Source: an uncultured Actinomyces sp.
Lineage (GTDB): Bacteria; Actinomycetota; Actinomycetes; Actinomycetales; Actinomycetaceae
Reading direction: 5' to 3'
NCBI GenBank assembly: GCA_938028585.1
Contig: CALIZH010000368.1
Span: forward strand, 1-27,328
Length of the DNA stretch: 27,328 nucleotides
The translations under genes and the position numbers were made by a program. The notes under the pieces were generated by a model. The model was given only the letters and a program-made list of their open reading frames with translations, was not told the DNA's origin and searched no databases. The stretch's first letter is position 1. Each line of letters opens with the position of its first letter. Below, piece by piece: positions 1-7,398 of this stretch.

Positions 1-119
1 CCCGCCGCAAGAAGAGCAATGTATACCAGTGCACTGCAGGCAAGAACGGAAAGGACAGCCAGTACCCCAACCACCATGATTGTCCCGGAGCCTTCATCCG
101 AACCCCTCTTCTTACTCAT
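1..119 (-). CDS. TadE-like minor pilin protein (partial, cut by left edge)
   Basis: Only the first 39 codons are inside the window. The ATG is at 119-117, 2 bp after the stop of the TadE gene, so it is the last visible gene of the pilus operon. The protein opens MSKKRGSDEGSGTIMVV and continues as a hydrophobic helix of about 20 residues. This is the N-terminus expected of the actinobacterial 'helicase/secretion neighbourhood' TadE-like family (Rv3654c type), which lies last in the tad locus of many actinobacteria. The Gly after Asp-Glu resembles a prepilin cleavage site, but the conserved Glu five residues later is absent. Family assignment rests on the N-terminus and the operon position only. 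Confidence 0.75.
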   Translation of the reverse strand, partial: MSKKRGSDEGSGTIMVVGVLAVLSVLACSALVYIALLAA

Positions 120-121
120 CC

Positions 122-511
122 TCAATCACCACCTACCACAGTGCTTTCGCGCAACATCTGATATCTGCATTGCGAGTTCAAGCCGATCATTCCCGCGGGG
201 CCCCTATAGGGAGCTTGCGCTTTGCCGTAGATCCACTTTTCGTCTGCGGAGAACTCAAAGTGGGCACCAGCTATCGGCGCAGACATTACGCGCGCAGTTT
301 CCTGCCCGTTCCCTCCGCGAGCACTTTCGCGAATGCCCGCCGAAAGTGCAGTACACAAACTCTGGGTGGTCATAGCAGCAGCAAAGACTGAAAGGACAAG
401 TGCAATCATGATGACTATCGAGAAGGTCCCCAGAGCAATTTCAACGCTGACCATGCCGTCATCCGAATGCTTTTCGGATGACGGCATGGAGCGGCCGTAT
501 CTCAGTCTCAT
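122..511 (-). CDS. TadE-like pseudopilin of the Tad/Flp pilus
   Basis: This 129-residue protein probably forms a minor pilin or assembly component of a Flp/Tad pilus. Near residue 19 it has a class IVb prepilin-type motif (Gly, four residues, Glu), followed by a hydrophobic segment of about 25 residues and an extracytoplasmic tail with two cysteines. TadE-family proteins have this architecture. Its ATG overlaps the stop of the upstream DUF4244 pilin gene by four bases (ATGA), which implies translational coupling. ATG codons at 487 and 454 are alternative starts; the one at 454 begins directly at the prepilin motif. The first codons contain a perfect 17-bp inverted repeat at 451-489, an unusual place for a stable hairpin. 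Confidence 0.8.
   Translation of the reverse strand: MRLRYGRSMPSSEKHSDDGMVSVEIALGTFSIVIMIALVLSVFAAAMTTQSLCTALSAGIRESARGGNGQETARVMSAPIAGAHFEFSADEKWIYGKAQAPYRGPAGMIGLNSQCRYQMLRESTVVGGD
451..489 (-). repeat. Perfect 17-bp inverted repeat (hairpin) in the 5' end of tadE
   Basis: CCATGCCGTCATCCGAA at 451-467 is exactly complementary to TTCGGATGACGGCATGG at 473-489, with the 5-base loop TGCTT. On the transcribed (minus) strand it forms a hairpin 22 bases after the tadE start codon. No U-run follows, so it is not a standard intrinsic terminator. It contains two in-frame ATG codons (487 and 454). It could stabilise the upstream pilin mRNA or lower translation of downstream minor pilin genes; this role is inferred. 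Confidence 0.85.
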
Positions 512-714
512 GAAATACTCAATGCGGAGCTAATGAGATGTTCAAGGGCAGATTGCACGACACCGGACTTTAAAACCACTAAGAGCAAACCGGCGAATCC
601 CGCTGTTGCCAATGCCCCAATCGCATATTCGACCGTTGTCGATCCTTCTTCTGGATCTGTCATCATTTCACTCTTGGGATCACGATCGTCGTGAAGTGTT
701 TCTTCCGTCGACAT
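508..714 (-). CDS. DUF4244 family Flp-type major pilin candidate
   Basis: This small protein (68 residues from the chosen start) has the layout of a Flp-type pilin: a charged N-terminal leader, the motif EEGSTTVEYAIG (prepilin cleavage after Gly with Glu at +5), then one hydrophobic helix and a short tail. This matches the DUF4244 family found in actinobacterial tad loci (Rv3656c type). The ATG at 714 is preferred over one at 741 because an AAAGGAAAGG ribosome-binding sequence lies just before it. It is the first gene of the second tad group, about 130 bp downstream of the TadB/C gene, so it probably has its own promoter. It overlaps tadE by four bases. Confidence 0.8.
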   Translation of the reverse strand: MSTEETLHDDRDPKSEMMTDPEEGSTTVEYAIGALATAGFAGLLLVVLKSGVVQSALEHLISSALSIS

Positions 715-792
715 GGGCCTTTCCTTTCTCTTCGTTCCCATGTCTTGAGAGTGCGCCGAGAATCTTTCCTCAGTCTCTGCAGCCGTGAAAAT

Positions 793-829
793 TGTGGATG
801 AATCGTCGACACACAGAAACTGTGGATAA
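793..829 (-). promoter_or_regulatory. Paired TTATCCACA-type boxes upstream of the pilin gene
   Basis: On the minus strand TTATCCACA (829-821) is followed by TCATCCACA (801-793), with starts 28 bp apart. TTATCCACA equals the classical DnaA-box consensus. The pair lies in the 742-845 intergenic gap upstream of the DUF4244/TadE genes. A second pair with the same spacing lies upstream of the first tad gene at 4069-4105. The sites could bind DnaA or be part of a tad promoter or operator; function is inferred. Confidence 0.5.
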
Positions 830-845
830 CATTCGCGGGGATTTC

Positions 846-1883
846 TTAGAAGCTATTTCGTGCCATCGTCAGAAGTACCGGCGCAACCCCTAGGAAGATG
901 AAGGCTGGCAACATCAGTAGTCCCAAGGGCACAACCAATTTCACTCCCAATTCCTCTGCTCCAGCACGCGCATCACTAAGTCTTTGATCTCTGCTCGCTT
1001 CCGCTAAGGCATGCAGCTGATGATCAACTGATGCTCCACGCGCCCATGCTTCTCGTAGCACCTCGGCAATCTTTGTTATCCCCTCACTGCATCCCGCCCA
1101 GGTGCGATCCCACCGCACACCAAGAGTCAAACAACTGGCGACTCTCACCAGCTCTTCGATTCGCGCAGAGCGTCCAATACACTCCAAGGCTCGGGGAATG
1201 GACACTCCAGAATCCAATGCAGCTATCACTAGCTCAGAGATAATCGGGATATCTTCCTGCACGCCTTCCTCCCATTGACGTGACGATCGGCGTATTAAAC
1301 GAATTGAGACCCATCGACCCGCTCCCAGAAATGACAGTCCGATTACTGCGCACAGCGAACCCACTCCCCCATCAACAAGCACAGGAAATGGGTTAATCCC
1401 CATGATGAATACCGCGAGCAGTGCCAGCAGTGGCAGTAAATTGAGGATCTTCGCGGATAGGGCGGGGCCAGCACCAGCAACTCGTCGTGCCTTTTGAATA
1501 CGCTCAATATCATCAAAATTTTGTGCCAAAGCATCTAAAACCGCTGACAAAGGAGCACCTAATTCGAAGGAAACTGCGCAGGCCGCAGTAACCATACGCG
1601 CATGCTCTCCAGCCTGTTTGAGAACAATGGAAGCAACCCCATAGGGCACTCCTTCTTCTCCCTCTCCCACTTGCAGCCATGCATCACGCGCGGGCAACCC
1701 GGCACGAACCAAAGCACTGACTTTTCGCAGAGATTGAGCCGCTTCACTAATCCCGGAATATGAAGTACTGACCCTCCACGGTAGAGTCTGCACGCGTTGT
1801 AGATTCAACCAGAATCGCTGCTGCCTACGCGCCAATGGATGCGGATCCCACATCAGAACACGACGAAATGTCCTGGTCTGCAT
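846..1883 (-). CDS. Fused TadB/TadC-like pilus inner-membrane platform protein
   Basis: This 345-residue protein belongs to the type II secretion F (GspF/TadB/TadC) superfamily, the inner-membrane platform on which the TadA ATPase acts. The first half (about 47-195) has a cytoplasmic helical domain followed by hydrophobic segments at about 146-164 and 172-192. The second half (about 205-340) repeats the plan: a soluble helical domain (SELVIAALDSGVSIPRALE) and a terminal hydrophobic segment at 314-340. In mycobacteria these are two adjacent genes (Rv3658c, Rv3657c), so this looks like a fusion. The ATG shares one base with the stop of the ATPase gene (TGATG), indicating coupling. Each half is shorter than a typical full TadB or TadC. 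Confidence 0.8.
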   Translation of the reverse strand: MQTRTFRRVLMWDPHPLARRQQRFWLNLQRVQTLPWRVSTSYSGISEAAQSLRKVSALVRAGLPARDAWLQVGEGEEGVPYGVASIVLKQAGEHARMVTAACAVSFELGAPLSAVLDALAQNFDDIERIQKARRVAGAGPALSAKILNLLPLLALLAVFIMGINPFPVLVDGGVGSLCAVIGLSFLGAGRWVSIRLIRRSSRQWEEGVQEDIPIISELVIAALDSGVSIPRALECIGRSARIEELVRVASCLTLGVRWDRTWAGCSEGITKIAEVLREAWARGASVDHQLHALAEASRDQRLSDARAGAEELGVKLVVPLGLLMLPAFIFLGVAPVLLTMARNSF

Positions 1884-3022
1884 CAGGGGTCCTCAGTGAG
1901 CAATGCGCGCAGTCCTTCCCACGCGGGTCCGGGCTTCCCACGGCCTCGGCAATCACATCGATAGGCACAGGTGCACGCAAGTACCCCATCTTCCATCCCA
2001 AAAATCCCGATCTGTGTCAGCTGTCGGGTGCCACGCTTTGGACCATGAGCAACACGCTCCATATGGACAACTACCTGAAATGCTGCCTTTGCCTGCAGAT
2101 CCGTTGCCCGAGCATCCATTCCCGCGAGCGCTCCCAATGCCGCAAGTCGGGCGGGAACTTCTGCGGGTGTATTCGCATGAATCGTGGCAAAACTTCCTCG
2201 GTGCCCGGTATTCAAGGCGGTCATAATGTCACGAACTTCAATACCTCGACATTCCCCTAAAACGATGCGGTCCGGCCTCATACGCATGGCAGCTCGGACC
2301 AGTTCCGAAAGAGTCACTTCCCCGCGCCCTTGAGCATTAGCCTGTCTGGCTTGAAGGTGAACAACGTGAGGATGTTGAGGATTTAATTCGCTCATTTCCT
2401 CGATGCAGATCAGTCTTTGACTGTCAGGCAATGTGCCCAAAAGTGCAGCAAGCAGAGTGGTTTTGCCACTCCCCGTCGCGCCAGAAATCAGGATGTTGCA
2501 GCGCATATCAAGGGCACGCATCAACACCTGATATGAGGTATTGTCTATACTTCCCATCGCACGCATCTGCTCAATGCTGAGCCCATTTCTTGCCGGAATC
2601 CTCAGGGAAATCAGAGTTCCCCCACCAGATAGTGGTGGGATAACCGCGTGAAGACGAATCCCCATGGGTAAGACTCCATCAACGATCGGAGCCGCATCAT
2701 CTAAACGCTTTCCGCAGATTCCTGCCATTGTGACGGCTAGTTCACGTACTTCTTCTTCACTGTCAAAAGAGCATCCAGCCGGCTGAACCCCCTGCCCGCA
2801 GTCGGCCCACACCTGCCTAGAATTCACCAAAATATCTGTAATTCCGGGAAGGTGAATCAAGGGAGCCAAGATCTTTCCCAAGCCATTGAAGCGAGCTTCG
2901 AGTTCTTCCAAATGCGTACCAAGCTCATCGATTCCCATCCCAACAGCTTTGATAGGTATCGCAGCTTGGTCGTCATCCTTTCCCGAATGCGCTGCTAAAA
3001 GGCAATCGTCGATCAGACTCAT
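1883..3022 (-). CDS. TadA/CpaF family pilus assembly ATPase
   Basis: This is the secretion ATPase (GspE/VirB11 superfamily) that powers Flp pilus assembly at the cytoplasmic membrane. Counting from the chosen start (379 residues) it has Walker A GATGSGKTT at 181-189, a His/Asp-rich box with LNPQHPHVVHLQAR, Walker B RIVLGECRG at 252-260, and the downstream TGHRGSFATIHA segment. The ATG at 3022 is preferred because it overlaps the stop of the preceding gene by four bases (ATGA) and has GGAGAG upstream; an ATG at 3049 would overlap far more. The C-terminus carries an unusual Cys cluster (CTCAYRCDC) followed by a Gly/Arg/Lys-rich stretch. It is encoded between the Ssd-like and TadB/C genes. Confidence 0.9.
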   Translation of the reverse strand: MSLIDDCLLAAHSGKDDDQAAIPIKAVGMGIDELGTHLEELEARFNGLGKILAPLIHLPGITDILVNSRQVWADCGQGVQPAGCSFDSEEEVRELAVTMAGICGKRLDDAAPIVDGVLPMGIRLHAVIPPLSGGGTLISLRIPARNGLSIEQMRAMGSIDNTSYQVLMRALDMRCNILISGATGSGKTTLLAALLGTLPDSQRLICIEEMSELNPQHPHVVHLQARQANAQGRGEVTLSELVRAAMRMRPDRIVLGECRGIEVRDIMTALNTGHRGSFATIHANTPAEVPARLAALGALAGMDARATDLQAKAAFQVVVHMERVAHGPKRGTRQLTQIGIFGMEDGVLACTCAYRCDCRGRGKPGPAWEGLRALLTEDP

Positions 3023-4017
3023 TGCGTGCTCTCCACAATCTGCTCCCACAGTCGTGAGCGGGAACGTCTTCCTTTCCGCCCCTGCCGAGGCCTCATCCCC
3101 GCTGGATGCACTCCCATTCCTTTGGTGTGGGTAATTTGAGAGATTTGAGTCGAAGAGATGTACCCGCTAAGTGGAGTTCGTGAAAAGAATCCACCACGTG
3201 GAGGTGGTGCGATTAAGAGAAAACTTCGACACGGGAATGGAAATGACGCACTGAGAGCACACAGACGCGCGGCCCCAACAGCATCTCCCAAACCAATAAG
3301 AATGAGCGCATCGAAATTTCTTGCAGTTTGTTCGCATTGAGCTCCCCATCTGCCCAGATCACACACCACAGTGCGAGTTTCACGCAAAGCAGCAAGAAGC
3401 CCCGGGAGCCGTGAGTCATCTGAATCGGCATAGCCGCGTGAATCCCCGCCGACAAAAGACACCCCCTGAGCGCAGGGAAGACTATTCGCGATCGAGGGAA
3501 GGAAATAACGCTCACCTTTGCTCAAGCGTGACCATGCCACCTGCCCATCCTCGGGAACAAGGATGTGTCCGCCACGGCCTCGTGCAGGTCCCGGTCCCGA
3601 GCAATTCACTAAAACACTTCCCGTGTCCGCGCACAGATCCCAGGCGAGAGCAGAGACCCCTACTCCCCCGCTCCAACCTGCGATTCCCACGCAAAGGTGG
3701 GAAGAATGCGGCGATACCGTAGCCTGCCAGCGCGCATGGTCTGCAAGGATGAGCTGCCCGATCGCCTTCTCACAACCTGGAAGACGCAGTGAATCGCCAA
3801 TAACCAACACGTGGATTCCACGGTGTTCCCACCGGGCTCGATCTTCGCTCCTACCAAGGACAGCGCAGATCACTTCCTCAACGCGGAATTCTGTACGCTC
3901 ACACTCTTCTGGATGGCACTGGCGAGTATTAATCCCCAACAAAGCACAGACCGCACGCAATGATTGCTCAGCACCTTGCGAAAGTTCCCAAAATGCAACG
4001 TAGCCTTCGCTCTTCAT
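3019..4017 (-). CDS. Ssd/CpaE-like protein, first gene of the tad locus
   Basis: Position and fold hints match the actinobacterial 'septum site-determining'/CpaE-like proteins (Rv3660c type), MinD-superfamily proteins that begin tad loci and are thought to position or regulate pilus assembly. After an N-terminal receiver-like region, a degenerate P-loop reads GWSGGVGVSALA (about residues 114-125 from the ATG at 4017). The catalytic Lys of the deviant Walker A motif (GKS/GKT) is replaced by Val, so ATP hydrolysis is doubtful; I recall that this family often lacks that Lys. The start is uncertain: a GTG at 4053 in frame would add 12 residues, and neither site has a strong ribosome-binding sequence. 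Its stop overlaps the ATPase start by four bases. Confidence 0.75.
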   Translation of the reverse strand: MKSEGYVAFWELSQGAEQSLRAVCALLGINTRQCHPEECERTEFRVEEVICAVLGRSEDRARWEHRGIHVLVIGDSLRLPGCEKAIGQLILADHARWQATVSPHSSHLCVGIAGWSGGVGVSALAWDLCADTGSVLVNCSGPGPARGRGGHILVPEDGQVAWSRLSKGERYFLPSIANSLPCAQGVSFVGGDSRGYADSDDSRLPGLLAALRETRTVVCDLGRWGAQCEQTARNFDALILIGLGDAVGAARLCALSASFPFPCRSFLLIAPPPRGGFFSRTPLSGYISSTQISQITHTKGMGVHPAGMRPRQGRKGRRSRSRLWEQIVESTQ

Positions 4018-4068
4018 GGTGCAAGCGTGAATTTTCTTTCCGCGAGGTACCACCGCGCCCGCGGAATC

Positions 4069-4105
4069 TGTGGAAAACTAGAGCTAATCCCACCCCTGTG
4101 GATAA
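4069..4105 (-). promoter_or_regulatory. Second pair of TTATCCACA-type boxes, upstream of the tad operon
   Basis: On the minus strand TTATCCACA (4105-4097) is followed by TTTTCCACA (4077-4069), starts 28 bp apart, the same spacing as the pair at 793-829. Around the first box the two regions share 12 identical bases (TGTTATCCACAG). The pair lies in the divergent gap between the Ssd-like gene and the HAD hydrolase gene. If the GTG at 4053 is the start, the sites end only 15 bp upstream of it. Confidence 0.5.
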
Positions 4106-4140
4106 CACTGCTGTTTCCGCATCAAGCCAAGGTGTCAACG

Positions 4141-4992
4141 ATGACCATCCTCAATAACAACACAGAAATTCTCAAACCTGCCCTACCCGGCGCTAATCAG
4201 CACCCGGAAGGTGATACCCGTATCGCGGCCTTTTTCGATCTTGACAAGACCATCTTGGCCACGGCCTCGGCAATGGCACTGAGCAGCCCGCTGGTTCACG
4301 CGGGAGTCATGAGCCGCTGGGATTCCCTGCGAGCAACCCTTGTCCAACTTCCCTACCTCTTCACGGGTGCTGATGATGAACGAATGCGCTCGATGATGCA
4401 TGCCTTGGGGGAGCTCACTCGAGGCTGGGATCCACAGTACGTTGAAAAAATCGTCAATAACGTGACAAATTCAACGATTGCACCTCTGTGTTACAGGGAA
4501 GCATTGGCACTGATCGATCACCACCGACTTCTGGGGCACCACGTTGTCATCGCATCTGCCTCACCGCTAGAGATCGTTCGCCCCATCGCGCACCTGCTTT
4601 CGATCCCCGATGCTTTATCCACGATCGTCGGGCAGGGTCAGGACGGCTTGGCCGACGGAACCATCACCCATTTCAACCACGGGGAAGGAAAAGCCCAGGC
4701 CTGCGCAGCTCTGGCCAGCGAGCGCGAATGGGACTTGAATGAGTCTTTTGCGTACAGCGATTCCATCTCTGACCTGCCGATGCTCGAATTAGTGGGAAAC
4801 CCAAGGGCAGTGAATCCCGATCGAGCGCTTGCGGCGGTTGCACGCGAGCGCGAATGGCCGAGTCTGACCTTTACACGAACAGTGCGAATCCGGGGCCGTA
4901 AGCGCACCCGCCTTGCCCGCGCGATGATTCCCGTCGCTTTGGCAGGAGGAATAGGCATCGGCTATTGGGCACACCGCTCAATTCCCAGCTAG
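4141..4992 (+). CDS. HAD-IB family hydrolase (Rv3661-type phosphatase)
   Basis: This 283-residue protein is a haloacid-dehalogenase superfamily hydrolase of the SerB-like IB group, probably a phosphomonoesterase; the substrate is unknown. Motif I is FFDLDKT with the nucleophile at D33 and acid/base D35, motif II is IASASPLEIV, and motif III is YSDSISDLPML. A hydrophobic stretch near the C-terminus (about 264-277) suggests membrane attachment. The ATG at 4141 is chosen because AAGG lies 8 bases upstream and because a longer reading frame to 3964 would run through the divergent tad gene. It is transcribed divergently from the Ssd-like gene, the same arrangement I recall for Rv3660c/Rv3661. Confidence 0.85.
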   Translation: MTILNNNTEILKPALPGANQHPEGDTRIAAFFDLDKTILATASAMALSSPLVHAGVMSRWDSLRATLVQLPYLFTGADDERMRSMMHALGELTRGWDPQYVEKIVNNVTNSTIAPLCYREALALIDHHRLLGHHVVIASASPLEIVRPIAHLLSIPDALSTIVGQGQDGLADGTITHFNHGEGKAQACAALASEREWDLNESFAYSDSISDLPMLELVGNPRAVNPDRALAAVAREREWPSLTFTRTVRIRGRKRTRLARAMIPVALAGGIGIGYWAHRSIPS

Positions 4993-5010
4993 TACCGGCA
5001 TACTTGATAT

Positions 5011-5925
5011 ATGTCCAGATTGTCCCTCCCGGTCGGCGCTATCTTGCGTCCAGCGATCTTCGCTGTCATCTTTGCGCCCCTTGCCCTGATCCTCATGGGA
5101 ATGTCGCTCGCGGATCTTCAGGCGCGAGCTGCGATTGGTGTTCCTTTGGCCTCGGTCGAGGGCATGATCGGCATGGCTTTTTCGGCCATTCTTCTGGCCA
5201 TGATTTCTATCAACTGTGAGCGCAATTCCATTGGCATGTTTATTGCTGCCACATGGGCACTTGCCATTGGTTTCTTGCAGACCTTTGGCTACCTCCAGGT
5301 CCACTTCCTTGTGGCCTCAAACCTTTCAACCAACGATATTTCCGCCGCACAAACCTGGAATCTCTACCCCATATGCGTAGCTGCAATCCTTTTTGGCGGC
5401 GGCGTTGCCTTGGCCCTGACTCATCGCGCACGCGAAAACAGCCCGGATTCCGATCAGCTTGTGTCCTTTCAGCGCCACCAGGGTGAGCGAATCGCAGTCG
5501 CAGTGGCTTCACTTCCACTGGGAATGATTGCCGTCGTCCTTCTCGTTCGCTGCGCTCCTGCCGATTCTCTTCCAATGGCTGCCAGCGGACTGCACGCTGT
5601 GATTGCACAAACTCCCATGCACACATCGGAGGGCATCGCAGTTGCCGTCATGTTGGGACTCATCACGCTTGTTTCGCGCTGGTCAATGATCGGCCCTCAG
5701 GTTGTCGCATGGGTGTACATCATCCCCGCCTTCCTTCTGATTCCCGTTGGAACAAGCCTCTCAGGTGCCGTCGTGACCCCCGGAAAATCAATGGGAACCC
5801 AGATTTTGATGTCCGCATCGACTATTTCCGCCTACGGAATGATCCTTGCGGCCTCGACCTTGGGAATTTACTGGGCTCGTCGCTACGCTCCCAACGACGC
5901 ATCAAACTCCGACCAAGTCGCATAA
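5011..5925 (+). CDS. Polytopic membrane protein, unknown function
   Basis: I do not recognise this 304-residue protein. It is very hydrophobic, with about eight predicted transmembrane segments spread over the whole length (roughly 10-30, 48-67, 74-95, 110-132, 158-180, 205-227, 232-252, 266-290) and short loops. No catalytic motif or binding signature stands out. It starts 18 bp after the HAD hydrolase stop and is probably co-transcribed with it. No clear Shine-Dalgarno sequence precedes the ATG (the upstream bases are TACTTGATAT), so translation may depend on coupling or the start may lie further downstream. Confidence 0.7.
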   Translation: MSRLSLPVGAILRPAIFAVIFAPLALILMGMSLADLQARAAIGVPLASVEGMIGMAFSAILLAMISINCERNSIGMFIAATWALAIGFLQTFGYLQVHFLVASNLSTNDISAAQTWNLYPICVAAILFGGGVALALTHRARENSPDSDQLVSFQRHQGERIAVAVASLPLGMIAVVLLVRCAPADSLPMAASGLHAVIAQTPMHTSEGIAVAVMLGLITLVSRWSMIGPQVVAWVYIIPAFLLIPVGTSLSGAVVTPGKSMGTQILMSASTISAYGMILAASTLGIYWARRYAPNDASNSDQVA

Positions 5926-6000
5926 TCCAGCGCTTCTCGGCGGGTAATCCCCAAAACTATTCGTTTTCTCGTTATCGTCAGCACGAGAAGAGGAGGTCTC

Positions 6001-7398
6001 ATGTCTGATCAGGAACACAAGGAAGACGTTGACAAGGTGACGGAAGATACCGATCACACCCCTACCGGTGAGGAAACACCACTGACCGGTGAAGAAGTCA
6101 CCCTTCCCGGTGAGGCATCTGCAGCCGAAGACATCGTCGGTGGCGCATCAGTCACCGAAACCAGTCAGGTTGAACCCGTCCACATGGGTGTCACCCCAAC
6201 ATCCGTGGACGATGCTCTTGCACAGCGTTCGACGTCTGAGCATTCCGAGGCCGAGCCCGAGTCAGCCCAGGAACAAGAGGATACGCAGACCGAGGAATCC
6301 TCTTTAGACGAGCCCTCGAGCGAAGAAGCCTTGCACGACGATAGCCACGACTCGGCGCACGCTGAGGACACCGTGACCGAGTCTGAGCACCCCTCCCACG
6401 ATGACGTTGATTCCCACGATGACGTCGATGCTGATCCGGCCTCGGAAAAGACTGAGGAAACTACTGAGGACAACGCAGAGTCCACGGATGCATCCCCCGA
6501 AGAATCTGAGGAAGCTGCCGACTCCGCACACACCACAACGATCCCGGCTACTTCTGAAGCCACGGAAGAAGAGCCTGAGGACTCTCCTTCGGTGACCGAG
6601 GTTCCCGACGCCCTCTCGCGCCGCACACCTGCTCAGCCCGAAACCGCTGAGGAACCCGAGGACGAGGTTGAAAGCACCCAGGTTCGTAGGCGTGCATTCA
6701 TTGCTCCGGCAGCGGAAAGCGCAACGACCGAAGCTTCGTGGAAGCCTCGTGAAGACAGCGGCGAACGTACCGTTCCTCAAGAGACTCCCGAGAGCCTCGA
6801 CGATGCCCTTTTTGAGGGCGCAACCGTCGTTCCTGAAATGCCCTCTCGTGCAGCCGCTCACTGGAGCTCATTGGCTTTGGGCATATTTGCTCTACCCATC
6901 ACGTGGTACCTCATTGCCGATGCCGGCGCTCGCATGACACTTCCCGAGGGAAATCCCGCAGCAACTGGCGTGATCAACTGGCTTGCTATCACCGAGGTCG
7001 CTATCGCATTCGTCGCAGTTATTGCACTATTTGAAGCATTCAAGCGTTCCTCGCTGGGTGCATGGATCGGCGGTCTCTGCTTCTTCGCAGCCGGCCTCCC
7101 CTGGGTTTTCGCCCCCGGATTTACCTCTGCACATACGGTTTCCGTTCTGCACTTCCTGCAGAATTCCGGTGCCTTTGGCGCTAACCTTGCACACCACCTC
7201 CAAGCATCCGGATACTCCGGCCGCCTCCTCTTCCTTGGAATTGCACTGCTTGGCATCGCATCCCTTTCTCATTCGGTTCGTCGCCGCGGACGCAATGAAG
7301 AGGCGATGCGCGAGCAGGTCGAGCGCGTCAATCCCGCAGGTGCGCACTTCACCGCCCGTGAACGTCGTCGCGCCGAAAAGGCAGCTGGTCTGCGGTGA
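6001..7398 (+). CDS. Membrane protein with a long acidic low-complexity N-terminus
   Basis: The 465-residue product has two parts. Residues 1 to about 225 are dominated by Glu, Asp, Ser and Thr with few hydrophobic residues and should be disordered and strongly negative. Residues about 289-426 hold four probable transmembrane helices (about 289-306, 327-347, 351-371, 410-426), and the last 40 residues are rich in Arg and Lys. There is no signal peptide, so the acidic part probably lies in the cytoplasm. A very strong ribosome-binding sequence (AGGAGG, 4 bases before the ATG) suggests high expression. Its stop overlaps the GTG of the next gene (GTGA). No homologue is recognised; the coding assignment is secure. 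Confidence 0.8.
   Translation: MSDQEHKEDVDKVTEDTDHTPTGEETPLTGEEVTLPGEASAAEDIVGGASVTETSQVEPVHMGVTPTSVDDALAQRSTSEHSEAEPESAQEQEDTQTEESSLDEPSSEEALHDDSHDSAHAEDTVTESEHPSHDDVDSHDDVDADPASEKTEETTEDNAESTDASPEESEEAADSAHTTTIPATSEATEEEPEDSPSVTEVPDALSRRTPAQPETAEEPEDEVESTQVRRRAFIAPAAESATTEASWKPREDSGERTVPQETPESLDDALFEGATVVPEMPSRAAAHWSSLALGIFALPITWYLIADAGARMTLPEGNPAATGVINWLAITEVAIAFVAVIALFEAFKRSSLGAWIGGLCFFAAGLPWVFAPGFTSAHTVSVLHFLQNSGAFGANLAHHLQASGYSGRLLFLGIALLGIASLSHSVRRRGRNEEAMREQVERVNPAGAHFTARERRRAEKAAGLR

Noticed and set aside
793..4105. Replication origin suggested by DnaA-like boxes
   Set aside because: Only two short pairs occur, 3 kb apart, with no AT-rich unwinding region and no dnaA, dnaN or rnpA genes. 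They are better seen as regulatory sites of the tad genes.
5966..5989. 7-bp inverted repeat next to the ribosome-binding site at 5991
   Set aside because: The stem is short with a 10-base loop; an RNA switch or operator cannot be supported from this alone.
6165..6861. Long minus-strand reading frames opposite the acidic membrane protein
   Set aside because: They are Ser/Val- and Arg/Gly-rich mirror products of the GA-rich coding strand, without ribosome-binding sites; the plus-strand gene has a strong one.
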